A stretch of 64,000 bases of DNA from contig NC_066581.1 of the NCBI RefSeq assembly GCF_024323335.1, forward strand, positions 176,879,330 through 176,943,329. Direction: 5' to 3'. This DNA is from Lathyrus oleraceus (Eukaryota > Streptophyta > Magnoliopsida > Fabales > Fabaceae). The notes under the pieces are model-generated. The model ran no database searches, had not been told where the DNA came from, and saw nothing but the letters and a program-made list of their open reading frames with translations. The position numbers and the translations under genes were made by a program. Positions 10,317 to 21,955 of the stretch are shown piece after piece; the first letter of the stretch is position 1; each line of letters begins with the position of its first letter.

Positions 10317-11703
10317 GAAAACGAATCCGCTAGGGAGAAAAAGGTTACTTTTTGGGGTATTTGGGCATAAGTGAAATACTTGCAAATTGAGAAGAATATT
10401 ACAAGTTACTAGGCAATAGACTCTCAAGGGACCAAAAGCATCTATCTATGGAAGATCTAGAAAGAAATTGTCAATCAAAGACTCAACCCAATGAGGATAT
10501 AACTCAAGGGAAGTGATTACATCTAGACAATCAACTGGGGAGGAAGCTCAAATAATGATCATCCATGAGGAAGTAACCAAGTGGGGAATGAGAAAGGTTA
10601 AATTCTTTCTGCTTAAGGGAATGACACTTTATAATTGAAAGAGGACAGACACGCCAAATCTGCATGGGGAAATGATATCACCATAGCAGAGGATCAGAAA
10701 AATAATGAATCACAAAGTGCAATAATAATGCAAATGATGAAATCTATGAATGTATATGTATATATGATAATTATGCTGACAAAATGATCACAAAGGAAAC
10801 AAATGTCACTGGTCTGCACCACCAATACAATACTCATCAAATCCTGACGAGAAGGAAGCATTCTACTAGAGAGAGAGGGTTGCGAAGGATGAACGGGAAT
10901 CATCTATCTCAAAGGCTCAACCCTGGCTGGGGAAAAGGATAAGATTTGTCGAAAATCTGCACCATCAACTTTGTGGGGAATTTTAGGTCAACACCATATC
11001 AAATGGGAGAGAACCTTGCAGAGGAATGACAATACTTCTCAAGAATCAGGGCTAACAGGGGTCAGGGTTAACTCTGTTGGCGACTTGAGGAGAAACAAAA
11101 TTTGCTGAATCTATGCAACCTATTCCGATAACGGGAGGGAGGCGCTTACGAACTCAGTTGCGGAAACCAACATAACTAAATTGGAGATTGAAAAGTTGCC
11201 GGGGAAGAAACAGGGGTCACACCAACTGCTTGGGAATAGAACCAACAATGCTTCGCATTTTAGGGCTTACCGTTCTCGGACCGCTGTGGATATTCCTTAA
11301 ATGAAATTGATTGCTCTTCAAAAGTAATTGTTGTTATTACTTAAGTAAACATGGTTTTATTTTAAAAAATTTAATTTCAAAATGATCTCAATAAAATTTA
11401 ATTCTTATTTATCTGAATAAACAAGAGTAGAAACAATTGGATAAAAAGTTCAACTTTATTTAATAGAATGGTAGTATGTAAATGACAAGACTCCATAGAT
11501 CTGTACAAAAGTTGAAAATGGTAATTTACATAGAAAAGGGCTACATTGAATACAATGATTACTAATCATTCTACTGACTTTGATATCCACTGTGCTCTTG
11601 GCTTTGGCTGAAGATGAATTAGAACCAACTGTCATGCTCAAGAAAGTCTTCAAGATTGAGGATCAACAGGATGCAGTTACTTGCCATAATCCCTAATTTT
11701 TGC

Positions 11704-11853
11704 ATAAATTGCCCCAAGGTGGGGTACTCAATTTATCAGGATAATTTTTTCTATTTTTATGTCTCTAACTTTTGCGTGGATCGCCCTTTCGGGTTTTCAA
11801 TCCACCGAGACCCTCATTTTTGCCTAAGCCTCCCTTTTGGGTTTTCAACTTAG
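11704..11853 (-). repeat. Three tandem stem-loops after Ogre-A pol stop
   Basis: In element order: CTAAG/CTTAG (11849-11853 with 11824-11828) enclosing CCCAAAAGGG; GTGGAT/ATCCAC (11800-11805 with 11776-11781) enclosing CCCGAAAGGG; ATAAATTG/CAATTTAT (11729-11736 with 11704-11711) enclosing CCCC and GGGG. Each right arm is followed by GCAAAAATNAG or close. The stop codon of pol ends only about 20 bases before the first stem. The same arrangement is found in Ogre-B and Ogre-C. Confidence 0.82.
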
Positions 11854-11871
11854 CGAGCTGTTCTTTTCTTT

Positions 11872-13180
11872 TTAGGCTAAGCATTTCTTGACTGCATCAG
11901 CATTCACAGGACACGTGAACTTTTCACCATCCATAGTTGTGAGAATCAAAGCACCTCCTGAAAAAGCTCTCTTAACAACATATGGGCCTTCATAATGAGG
12001 AGTCCATTTTCCCCTAAAATATGGCTTGAAAGATAAAATCTTCTAGAGCACAAGGTCACCTTCTCTGAACACACGAGTTCTGACCTTCTTATCGAAATCT
12101 TTCTTCATTCTCCTCCGATAGAGCTGCCCATGACACATGGCAGTCAATCTCTTTTCTTCAATCAAATTCAGCTAATCATACCTGGTCTAACACCATTGAG
12201 CCTCTGTATACTTGGCTTCCATCAGCACACACAACGATGGGATCTCAACCTCTACCGGGAGCATAACTTCCATGCCATAAACAAGTGAGAAAGGGGTTGC
12301 CCCTGTTGAAGTGCGGATAGATGTACGATACCCATGCAAAGCAAATGGGAGAATCTTGTGTTAATCCTTGTACATCACAAACATCTTCTGGATGATCTTC
12401 TTGATATTCTTGTTTGCAGCTTCAACATCCCCATTCATCTTAGGTCTGTAGCGAGAAGACTTATGATGTGAAATCTTGAAGTCTTTGCAAAGAGCTTCCA
12501 TCATATTATTGCTCAAGTTAGATCCATTATCAGTAATGATCTTACTTGGCACACCATAACGACATATAATCTAATTCTTGATAAACCTAACAACAACTTG
12601 CTTAGTGACATTTGCATACGATGTCACTTTAACCCACTTTGTGAAGTAGTCAATAGCCACTAGAATGAAACAATGTTCGTTCGAAGCTTTGGGCTCAATT
12701 ATGCCAATCATATCAATTCCCTACATGGAGAAAGGCCATGGAGAGGAAATGACATTCAACAGTGTCGGAGGAACATGAATCTTATCTGCATATATTTGAC
12801 ACTTGTGGCATTTCTTCACAAACTTGCAACAGTCAGATTCCATTATAAGCCAATAGTAACTTGCTCTCAACATCTTCTTAGCCATAACATGTCCATTGGG
12901 GTGTGTACCAAAGGAACCTTCATGGACTTCTGTCATCAATTAGTCTGCTTCGTGTCTATCCATGCATCTGAGCAAAACCATATCAAAGTTTCGATTGTAA
13001 AGCACATCACCATTTAGGTAGAAGTTGTCGGCTAATCTCCTCAAAGTCTTCTTATCTTTCAGAGATGCCCCAGGAGGGTAAATCTAACTTTGAAGAAAAC
13101 ACTTGATGTCTAAATACCATGGCTTCTAATCTTTAATCTCTTCAACAACAAACACATGCACTGGCCTATCAAGACGCATG
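11872..13180 (-). pseudogene. Ogre-A integrase
   Basis: Minus strand, one reading frame with stops. Zinc-binding segment: VHEGSFGTHPNGH and CHKCQIY. Core: GIDMIG with the first Asp, TDNGSNLSNNMMEALC with the second, YRPKMNGDVEAANKNIKK with the catalytic Glu. C-terminus: GKWTPHYEGPYVVKRAFSG, ending at TAA 11872-11874. Stops are mainly changes of Gln or Trp codons: TAG at 12721-12723 (before GID), TAA at 12361-12363, and two TAG near 12180. All three catalytic acids survive. It would integrate the cDNA if intact. Confidence 0.92.
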
Positions 13181-13640
13181 ATAGTAAGATTAGGAATTTC
13201 ATTCCAATACTTCACTAAAATCATTGAAGCCAACGTTGCAAGAGCATCTGCTATCCGGTTTTCATCTCAAGGGATATGATGAAATTCAACCTTTGTAAAG
13301 AAAGTTGAAATCCTCCTTGCATAATCTTTATATGGTATCAAACCGGGTTGATTCATCTCCCAATCACCTTTGATATGATTCACAACCAAAGTTGAATCTC
13401 CCTAGACGTCTAAATACTTGATTATGAAATCAATGGCCTCTTCAAGCCCCATAATGCAACCTTCATACTCAGCCATTTGTTTGTACACTTGAAAGCCAAT
13501 CTAGTTGTAAATGGAAAATGAGTGCCTTGAGGAGTAATAATCACTGCCCCAATATCATTACCATAATGATTAACAACTCCATCAAATATCATGCCCCATC
13601 AGGAACCAGGCTCTGGCCCTTCTTCAAGCAATGGTTCATC
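13181..13640 (-). pseudogene. Ogre-A second (archaeal-type) RNase H
   Basis: Between the RT-linked RNase H and integrase lies a second RNase H-like domain: MIFDGVVNHYGNDIGAVI with the first Asp, then EYEGCIMGLEEAI with the Glu, YGDSTL-type segment DSTLVVNHIKGDW with the next Asp, and DENRIADALATLA with the last Asp. A second RNase H here is a hallmark of the Tat/Ogre lineage. The frame is broken by a stop at 13599 (Arg to TGA), one lost A near 13474-13483 (only frameshift found in this pol), and TAG and TGA further on. Confidence 0.82.
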
Positions 13641-15310
13641 ACAATCTTTCATTTTCAGGTACAAGATCTCTTCATCAGGGAAGTCATACTGCACTGAATG
13701 GTAATGTTCAATTGGTTGGTGAGCCAAATGTTCAACCAAGACACTACCTTTAATTGCTTTCTGAGATCGGTATTCAATATCATACTCTGATAACAACATC
13801 TGCCATTGGGCAATCCTCCCAATTAAAGTCGGCTTCTCAAAAATATACTTAATTGGATCCATTTTGGATATCAACTAAGTAGTATGATTCAACATATACT
13901 AACGCAGACGCTTAGCAGCCCAAGCCAATGCGCAACAAGTCTTTTCAAGCATAGAATACCGAGTCTCACAGTCGATGAACTTCTTACTCAGGTAGTAAAT
14001 TGCATATTCTTTCTTTCCAGTTTCATCTTGCTGACCTAGAACACAACCCATACTTTCAGCAAGCACAGTCAAATACATGATCAACGGTCTTCCTTCAACA
14101 GGCGGAGACAAAATCGGAGACTCAAGCAAATATTCCTTCATATTGTCAAAAGCTTTCTGGCAGTCTTCGATCCAATCACAAGACTGATTTTCCCGAAGAA
14201 GCTTGAATATGGGCGCCCACATGGCACTCATGTGCGAAATGAATCTTGAGATATAATTCAAGCGGCCGAGAAAACCTCTGACTTGCTTCTTAGTTTTGGG
14301 CGCAGGCATCTCTTGTATTGCTTTGACCTTGGTATGATCAACTTCAATACCCTTCTCACTGACAATAAAGCTCAACAACTTACCAGAGCGAACACCAAAT
14401 GTACACTTATTGGGATTCAAGCGGAGTTTATGCTTCCTCAAACGCTGGAATAACTTCAACAAATGCTCGACATGTTCTTCTTCATAATTGGATTTAGCAA
14501 TCATATCATCAACATAGACTTCGATCTCTTTATGCATCATATCATGAAAAAGAATGGTCATTGCTCTCTGGTAAGTTGCACCAACATTCTTTAAACCGAA
14601 AGGCATCACTCTATAACAGAATGTTCCCTAGGGTGTAATGAATGTGGTGTTCTCCATATCCTCGGGTGCTATTTTGATCTGATTATAACCGGAAAATCCG
14701 TCCATAAATGAAAAGACTTTGAATTTAGTTGTATTTTCTATTAACATATCAATATGTGGCTGAGGAAAATATTCTTTCGGACTAGCTTTGTTCAAATCTC
14801 TATAATCAACGCACATGCGGACTTTTCCATCTTTCTTCGTAAACGACACAATATTAGCCACCCATTACGGATACTTAGCAGTAACAAGGAAATCGACATT
14901 AATCTGCTTTTGCACTTCTTCTTTGACCTTTACTGCCATATCGGGATGAGTCCTCCTCAACTTTTGTTTGACTGACGGGCATTCTGGCTTCAACGACAAT
15001 CTATGCTCCACAGTCTCAGAGTCCAACCCAGGCATGTCTTAATAGGACCAGGAAAACACATCTGAATATTCTTGAAGAAGATCAATCAACCCCTTCTTAA
15101 CCTCTGGACACAATCGAGATCCAATCTTTACTTCCTTCACCTCATCTAAGGAACCCAAGTTGACTAACTCAATCTGCTCTTCAAACGACTGAATGACTTT
15201 TTCCTCCTGCTCAAGTAGAAGAGACAATTCATCATAAACTTCTTCACCACATTCTTCCTTAGCCTCAAACACAGGGAATTCAAAGTTTGGAGAAGGAGTA
15301 GGATCATTGT
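13599..15310 (-). pseudogene. Ogre-A reverse transcriptase and first RNase H
   Basis: Single minus-strand frame with stops near 15039, 14866, 14625 and 13890. Start region: SLLLEQEEKVIQSFEEQIE and LLQEYSDVFSWSY. RT motifs: VRMCVDYRDLNKASPK, FMDGFSGYNQI, MMPFGLKNVGATYQRAM, active site VYVDDMIAKS (about 14506-14517) with both aspartates, LNPNKCTFGV. RNase H: YLTVLAESMGCVLGQ (the usual Asp-Ala-Ser is replaced), YSMLEKTCCALAWA with Glu, and a tail VEHLAHQPI. RT copies element RNA to DNA from a tRNA primer bound at the PBS. Confidence 0.92.
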
Positions 15311-15563
15311 GACCAAATATGATTTGATATTTTGATTTTAGAGAAGTGAATTGTGACCAAATATTATGCAGATGGACAATTATTATTTATTTATTTATGT
15401 TTTTTTATGATTACCATTTTCATAAAAGCAAAAGGTAAAAATAAAACATCATAGATGCGGATGAATAAAATTGTATTTTATTAATGATCAAATTGAAAGA
15501 TGCCTGACAATGTTCAATTCTCCCTTAGGCATAGGAGAAGGATTTTCAAAAATAATAAAACAA
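15311..15563 (-). other. Putative Ogre intron between protease and RT
   Basis: The gag-protease frame ends at 15564-15566 just after IAVDVPVIVHRSK and the RT frame resumes near 15310 with NDPTPSPNFEFPVFEAKEE. The 250 bases between are AT-rich and closed in all frames. Ogre elements are known to splice an intron at this site. Exact donor and acceptor cannot be set from sequence alone; Ogre-B has a cleaner acceptor, TTATGCAG, at the matching place. Confidence 0.6.
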
Positions 15564-17183
15564 TTACTTAGAGCGATGAACAATAACAGGAACATCTACA
15601 GCAATCCAATTGTTCCAAGCTTTTCCATGCATCATAAAATTGGTGCAGTCTTCATCTTCATCATCCTCGATTATAGCAGTTGAGTGTTGTGCATTACCAT
15701 GGATGAACCCTCCGCTACGGAAACTAGATTGCGCATCTTCAACTTTAACTGCAGACGACTCTTGCTGAAATCCCAAACTAGCACGATTCTTGTTCTCGGC
15801 GACCTCTACCATCCGGCACCACTGATCAGAGCTACCATCTTCAACGATCTTCTGAGCGTCTTTAAATAAGGACATAGGTGCCCTAGCTCTCTTCTCTTCA
15901 ACAATAGATAGAGCTTGGAACATATTTCCAATATCTTCCTTAGCTTCAACATATGAGAAAGATGGTAGGTGACTTACCAATAGAGCTTTCTCTCCTCCCA
16001 GGATGACGAGCTTACCATTCTTCACAAATTTCAACTTCTAATGCAGAGTAGACGTCACAGCTCCTGCCTCATGTATCCATGGACTTCCTAATAAGAAGCT
16101 ATAGGCCGGGTGGATATCCATTACATAGAAAGTAATTTGGAAATCACTCGGACCTATCTTCACTAGAAGTTCCACCTCACCAATAACAGTCTTACGAGAA
16201 CCACCAAATGCTTTGACAATCACGCCACTGTACCTCATCGGAGCTTCTTGGTATGATAATCTTGATAGAGTTGACTTGGGGAGTACATTCAATGAAGAGC
16301 CGGTATCAACCAATACATTGGACAACACATCCTCTTTACACATCATTGATATGTGCAATGATAGGTTGTGATTCCTACCCTCCTCGGGGAGTTCTTCATC
16401 ATAGAAGCTCAGATTATTGCAGAAAGTAATGTTAGCCACAATGTGGTCAAATTGATCCACTGTCACATCATGTTCCACATAAGCTTGCTCCAATACCTTT
16501 TTCAATGCTTCTCTGTGTGCTTCAGAATTCATAAGCAGAGACAACACTAAAATATTGGAAGGAGTTTGGAGCAGCTGCTCCACCATATTGAATTCACTCT
16601 TCTTAATCAAACGAAGAACTTCATCATCATCATTAAGCTTCAAATTACTGGATTCACCAGACTGATACTTTGGAGCACTAACCGGATTTGCTAAAGGTAC
16701 CTCAACCTTCTTACCAACATCCTCTACATCCTTTGGGAAAACAGGACCAAACACACGACCGCTATGGCTCACCTTCGTTATATCGGCAATATTCACAACA
16801 GAATTAGTCGTAGGCAACGGGACCTCTTGACCATTCTCCACCATTGTCGAGTTATACAGATATGGAACAGCTCTATCGGATGCATACGGGACAGGGCCCA
16901 CTAACCATATCACTAACGACGATACCGATCGGTTGACATTGTAACCGCTGCTGCTATCGAACTGAATTACCACCCGCTCAGGGGTCTTAAATACTGGTAC
17001 TATCACGTTGACATCATCTATATCTCTTGACTGATGAATCTGGATTACATTCTCATCCATCAACTTCTGGATATCTCTCTTGACAACCGAACACCCACGG
17101 GGGTTCACACTGCAGATTGTACAATTGTCATGGTTGTGTTCACAATCACTAATCGTACACAGGGTCTTATTCATTTCTACCAA
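15564..17183 (-). pseudogene. Ogre-A aspartic protease and flanking linker
   Basis: One frame continuous with gag. It contains CTICSVNPRGCSVVKRDIQKL (Cys/His-rich start), a long linker, then NVLVDTGSSLNVLPKSTL with the DTGSS protease active site, FGGSRKTVIGEVEL flap region, and YSFLLGSPWIHEAGAV, the closing strand. A TAG at 16035-16037 separates the last 157 codons, which end WIAVDVPVIVHRSK. This last block is the piece that the Ogre-B derivative has kept. The protease cuts the polyprotein. Confidence 0.88.
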
Positions 17184-18869
17184 AGATCGACGAATACGTC
17201 ACACATCAAACACTCGGAAACTTCCTGGACAACCATCAAACATATTAACAGAGGGATTACCATGAGCAAGCAATGGGTTAGCTTTTACATTCGGCACACA
17301 GTCCTCAAAGGACACCATCCCACTCTTCACTAACTTCTGGACCTCGTACTTCAACGGGTAGCAGTTTTCAATGTCATGGACGAGAGCTCCTTGATAAAAA
17401 GCACAATGGAGTCTAGGCTTACACCACCATGGAATTGGTTCTGGGATTTGTGGCGGATTTCTTGGTTGGAGTAGGTTCTTGAGAAGCAAAGACGGATATA
17501 ACTCGGCATAGGTCATAGGAATAAGGTCAAAAGAGACCTTCTTTCTCTCAAAGTTCTGTTGTTGTTGATGATTATTGTTGGTGTTGTTGTAGTTGTTGTA
17601 GTTGTTTGTTCTCTGTTGTGGTTGTTATTGACGTTGTTGTTGAACTGGTACTGATTGATTATTAGAAAATACTGGAATAACTGATGAAACCTGATGATGA
17701 TGCTGACGTGGTTGCGAACTTCTTCTGACATGAGGCCTCATCTGCCTCTCCACTGATACTACATTGGTTTCACCTTACTTCATCCTATTGAAACTGCTAC
17801 CATACTTCTTGCTTGAAGATACCTCTTCCTTAGACAAACATTCCTCACGGACACCCTCTTATAATCTCATCCCCATATTTACCATTTCGGTAAAATCACT
17901 GAGGGCACTAGCAATCATTTGTTCGTAATAAAACGAACTCAGGTTCTTAAGGAAAATATTGGTCATCTCTTTTTCTTCCAACTGAGGGTTGATCTGAGCA
18001 ACAAGCTCTCTCCACCTCTGGGCATACCCTTTAAATGTCTCTTTGTCCTTCTGAGACATCGACTTTAGCTGGTCTCGATCAGGTGCCATGACCACATTAT
18101 ACTTGTATTATTTCACAAATGCCTCACCCAAATCATTGAACGTGCGAACTCTTGCACTATCAAATCCCATGCACCACCTCAAAGCGGCACTAATCAGATT
18201 GTCTTGAAATTAGTGAATCAATAACTAATCATTATCAGTTTGCATTGACATTTTCATGGCATACAGGACGAGATAGCTAAGCGGACAAGTATTTCCCTTA
18301 TACTTTTCAAAGTCAGGGACTTTGAACTTCATCGAGATCTTGACATTTGGCACTAAGCAAAGTTCCGCAGCACTCTTACCAAACAAATCTTTTCCCCTTA
18401 AAGTTTTCAACTCCTTTCGCAGCTCAAGAAATTATTCTTTCATCTTGTCCATCTTCTCATAAACATTCGGACCCTCAGACGGCTCAGAATGGTAGATAGT
18501 GTCCTCAACACGAGGCAGAGTGTGAAAAACTAGAGGCGGCACAGACATGACCGGGATAGATTCGGGCATGGAAGCAAAGGTAGGCGTAAAACCTTCGGGC
18601 ACAAAGTTCAGCGGCATTCCCCACTGGAATCCAGCAGGCACAGCAAGAGAAAACTGAGTGGTAGGCACGATTGAAGTAGCAACCTCTGAGATGACAGTCC
18701 TCTAAGGAGGAGGAGTTGCGCGTGTTAGGGAAGACTGACTTTAGGCAGCTAGAACAGACTTTCTCTTGGTAGTCAAGCGGTCAATCTCGTCCTTCAACTC
18801 TCGGTTCTCTTGTTCCAAGTGTTCCATGATTCTCGGATGGTTGGTGCGAGTATTGTATCGATGAGTCAT
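17184..18869 (-). pseudogene. Ogre-A gag
   Basis: Start chosen at ATG 18867-18869, giving MTHRYNTRTNHPRIM and then a coiled-coil-like stretch EHLEQENRELKDEIDRLTT, the usual Ogre Gag N-terminus. Further on: capsid-like MKFKVPDFEKYKGNTCPLSY, KSMSQKDKETFKGYAQRWRELVAQ, an Asn/Gln/Thr-rich part (17580-17680), and YCAFYQGALVHDIENCYPLK-type block near 17400 that resembles a degenerate zinc knuckle. The frame holds over 1.7 kb with about eight nonsense codons (for example 18741, 18429, 18225, 17859, 17199) and no frameshift. Confidence 0.87.
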
Positions 18870-19127
18870 CGTGGATGAAGCACAGAAGAATAACCAATAA
18901 GACATCTGGCGGAAGAAAAAACTGTTATGCAGATGATGCATGAGATACAATGCTTTGATTGTTTTTATTTTCAAGGAACATACTATTTTTATTTGCAAAT
19001 ATATAATAATAACAATTGTAACAATTTGATTGACCATAAAAATCTATTTTATTCATATAATTTAGAAGGATTACACTGAGCACAATTTTAGAAACCAAAA
19101 TACAAATACAAGAGAAAATGAGACTAG
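18870..19127 (-). other. Spacer between ORF1 and gag of Ogre-A
   Basis: AT-rich, no coding potential recognised. It separates the ORF1 stop (19128-19130) from the gag start (18867-18869). Separate ORF1 upstream of gag is an Ogre trait. Confidence 0.6.
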
Positions 19128-20639
19128 TCATCCTAAGGATCCCCTAACAACGGCGTCAAATGATCTGGATGCAGGCGCGTACTTCCTTCGAATGCGTCGA
19201 ATCTCTGACTCAAAAGAAGTCTTCATTTGAGCCTTCTCGAGGACAAGATAATCAACAATCTTCTTCCAAGAACCGGAAGGCTGAGGCATACTACATAAAG
19301 ATGGACCATATGGTTCTCTCTGTCTCTTCACTGCTCGGTCTTCAAGAAGCTCGATAAGTGCATATTTGTCCTTAGACTCAAGCTGCAACTCCTTATGCTT
19401 TCTGCTCAAAGCATGGAACCGCTCTTCCCACATATCCTTCTTTTACATCATGTTGGCGAGTGCATCTTCCAACTCCTATATATCTTGGTTGGGGAGAGTT
19501 AATGGCTCAACGACAACCATAGACATAGGTCTCTCACAAGCATATGGCATCTTCAACTCCAAAGCTCTCTTCTTAACCCAAAGAGTGTAAGCTTCCAAAT
19601 CTACATAGTTGCTTGGACCAAGCTCGGATCTTCCTTTCCTATGCATATTATGGCAAGCATGTATCATCTTCTGCTTCAAATGTTGGGGATCTTTACCCTC
19701 TTGATAGAAAAGACCCTCTAACTGAGTGTTATTAGGCTTGTCTCTCAAGAGGAACCCATGTTGACGACGAGCCAAAACAGGGTTGTAGTTGATTCCTCCT
19801 TGTGTACCAATAAGGGGTACATTAGAGAATTCACCACAACTATCAATAATCTCTAAGCTGCCCAATGAAGAACCATACCAAACTATATCATCATTAGTGA
19901 GAGACATAAGTCTCCGAGACCACCGTAGGCATTGTTTGTTCTCCACAAAAGCGGGCGTTTGAGGCAAGTGCGAAATAAACCACTTGTATAGAAGAGGAAC
20001 ACATCACACAATCATTCCACGACCTTTAGAATTCCTTAGATGTAAAGAGAAATACATATCACCTAACAGACTAGGCACAGGATTCCCAATCAAGAAGATT
20101 CTAATGGCGTTAACATCAACAAAACCATCAATGTTAGGGAACAAAGCTAAACCATATATGAGCAACACAAAGATGGCTTCAAAAGCGTCCACACTACCGG
20201 CTTGAGAAAAGGCAGTAGCGTTCCCAATGAGAAACTCATAATTCAATCCAAATATTCCTCCTTTCTTCACCCAATGAGCCTTAATCTCAGACTTCTTCAG
20301 ATGAAGAGCTTCAATTATGATATGAGATCTGGGGATCTTTTCAAATCCATTAAAAGGCACTTTGTTAGAAACAGGTGTTCCGAAGAGATGGGCATACTCT
20401 TCTAACGTAGGCATAAGCTGATAATCGGGAAAAGTGAAGCAACGGTAGAGAGGGTTATAAAAATGAACCAACACACTCAAGAGCCCTTCAACCACATCAG
20501 CAGACAACACATATAGAAGCTTCCCATGATGTTGCTTGAAATCCAAGGGATCTAATACAAAATATGATAGCTTCCATAACTCTTTCAAATCCGGACATCT
20601 GAAACTGTACTTCTTAGAGTTCCTTCGTCCACAATCCAT
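19128..20639 (-). pseudogene. Ogre ORF1 (plant DUF7745-like), three in-frame stops
   Basis: ATG at 20637-20639 begins MDCGRRNSKKYSFRCPDLK. The frame is unbroken for 504 codons except nonsense at 20004-20006 (TGA), 19476-19478 (TAG) and near 19443 (TAA). The N-terminal 210 residues contain LMPTLEEYAHLFGTPV, GSVDAFEAIFVLLIYGLALFP and VNAIRIFLIGNPVPSLLGDMY, matching my recollection of a plant-specific domain (DUF7745, related to plant mobile domain proteins). The C-terminal part is basic and coiled (RFHALSRKHKELQLESKDKY). Function is unknown; ORF1 upstream of gag distinguishes Ogre from other Tat elements. Lack of any frameshift in 1.5 kb contrasts with its age. Confidence 0.8.
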
Positions 20640-20790
20640 GGTCTGAAAATATTTGCAAATAAAACCTCAGTTCCTTGAAGCTATTTTTTGTAAGATGAAT
20701 GTTATGATTCGCATGAATGCATGAATGAAACAATCACAAGTAAGGGATCACACACAAGGCAAACAAAGGTCAAGGGATGAATCAAGTCAT
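20640..20790 (-). other. Ogre-A leader, ORF1-proximal part
   Basis: Non-coding leader next to ORF1. A block TTCAAGGAACTGAGG with TTTATTTGCAAA (element sense) recurs in Ogre-B around 27222-27251, showing homologous leaders. The leader is split here by the Ogre-B array and resumes at 51483. Confidence 0.75.
20786..20790. repeat. Target-site duplication GTCAT, left copy
   Basis: GTCAT directly precedes the TG of the first Ogre-B LTR. The identical GTCAT at 51478-51482 directly follows the CA of the third LTR. A 5-bp duplication is normal for Ty3/gypsy integrase. Confidence 0.9.
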
Positions 20791-21944
20791 TGTAAGACCC
20801 CAATTTTGGCCCTAAGATCCCTCATGGCCCATATCATATCATATCATGGCCTCAAGGATCATTGCATGCCCTAGCTTCCCTCCTAGTGGGTAGGTTGCTT
20901 TGTGAGTGTGGTTCTTGATCACCAAGCATGTTTTACATTTGTATATCTTTGCTTTTCATATGTTTACTAACCAAAAAGTACAAAAATATTGTCATTATAA
21001 CCATGTTACTTGCAGCTGAAGCAATCATCAGCCAATTAGGTCAAAATCAGTCAAAATCAGTCAAAGTCAGTCATTGCAGTGGATGGTGGCCATTCTTGCA
21101 GAATTTGGGCACCATGATCAATCATCAAGAGTTCATATATGTTGTGACATCATTTGGAGTCAATATATCAAGGAATTAGGGTTTGGAATTCATCAGAAGG
21201 TGCTTCAGTCAAGCAAAACCCTAGAAAGTCAAACTTGGTCAACTGTGGATTTAATCAGTGATTTGATGGTGGGATTTGGTCTGAGAGGTCTCATTCATGC
21301 TTATACAAGCTTCATATATCATGTCAAGCATCCACAGTGAAGAAAATAAAGTCAGACAGGGAATTTCCAAAAATAGAAAGTTGACCTGTAATTCAAATTT
21401 GCCAAAAATGGAAACTTCTTGATCCTAAACTTACATCATGATACAAGCTTCAAATGAATTTTTGCCCAACATGAAAGTTGAAGATCTTGTTCTCCCATTT
21501 CCAAAAAGTCCAAGAACACTCAATTCCCATGTATGGTTGGCAAGTTATGATCAATTCAATCTCAAACATTTGTGAACTTCAAAAGGCCATATCTCTCAAA
21601 CCATTTGGCCAAATTTGGTGAGGTTTTTTCCAACAAGTCATATTTGATCCCCTCTTTCCAAAAATGTCACCATCATGCATCAAAACCTCACCATTCAAAA
21701 TGGCCTTTTTGAACTTGCTTGAATTAATTTCAAGTGAAGGTGAAATTTGACTTTTCAAAATAATCATTTTTAAACCATTTGGCCAATTGGAAACATTCAG
21801 AAATGTCATTTGGGACATGTTTGCAAGCCCGATTTCGCAGCCAGCACCTTACACCTCACCACCTAAGTGAAAATGCTCCAATTAGCAAAATGGTCATTTT
21901 TAGCAAAGCATGATTACTACTCCATTAGCCAACACTAAACAGAA

Positions 21945-21955
21945 GTATATAAACA
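21945..21955 (+). promoter_or_regulatory. TATA box, LTR 1
   Basis: GTATATAAACA, followed about 30 bases later by a CT-rich stretch with CCTCACACTCACTC, a plausible start site. Identical in the other two LTRs. Confidence 0.65.

Larger units (their letters stand above)
8982..11871 (-). other. Ogre-A 3' untranslated region
   Basis: Non-coding 2.9 kb between polypurine tract and pol stop. It holds a hairpin minisatellite (9470-10316), scattered words complementary to the PBS (for example 9203-9214, 9270-9281, 10922-10933), an AT-rich stretch (11330-11460), a block resembling Ogre-B 29170-29215 (shared TACAGATCTATGGAGTCTTG, here near 11495-11515), and three tandem stem-loops (11704-11853). Long open frames on the plus strand here are antisense and follow the repeat, so they are not called. 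Confidence 0.8.
8336..20790 (-). mobile_element. Ogre-A: Ogre/Tat retrotransposon, 3' LTR part through 5' leader (left segment)
   Basis: This is the oldest layer of the nest. It reads right to left and continues beyond the Ogre-B array at 51483-56467. Parts in element order: 5' LTR (52194-56467, interrupted), PBS (52167-52184), leader (52166-51483 then 20790-20640), ORF1, gag, protease, putative intron, RT-RNase H-second RNase H-integrase, 3' UTR, polypurine tract and 3' LTR start (8967 leftward). Summed without insertions, the internal region is about 12.5 kb and the LTR about 4.6 kb, so the intact element was near 22 kb, in the size range known for Ogre. Target duplications are not visible. 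Confidence 0.9.

Noticed and set aside
9869..10318. 149-codon plus-strand frame with repeated peptides
   Set aside because: It lies inside the minisatellite and is antisense to Ogre-A; repeats in phase with three keep it open.
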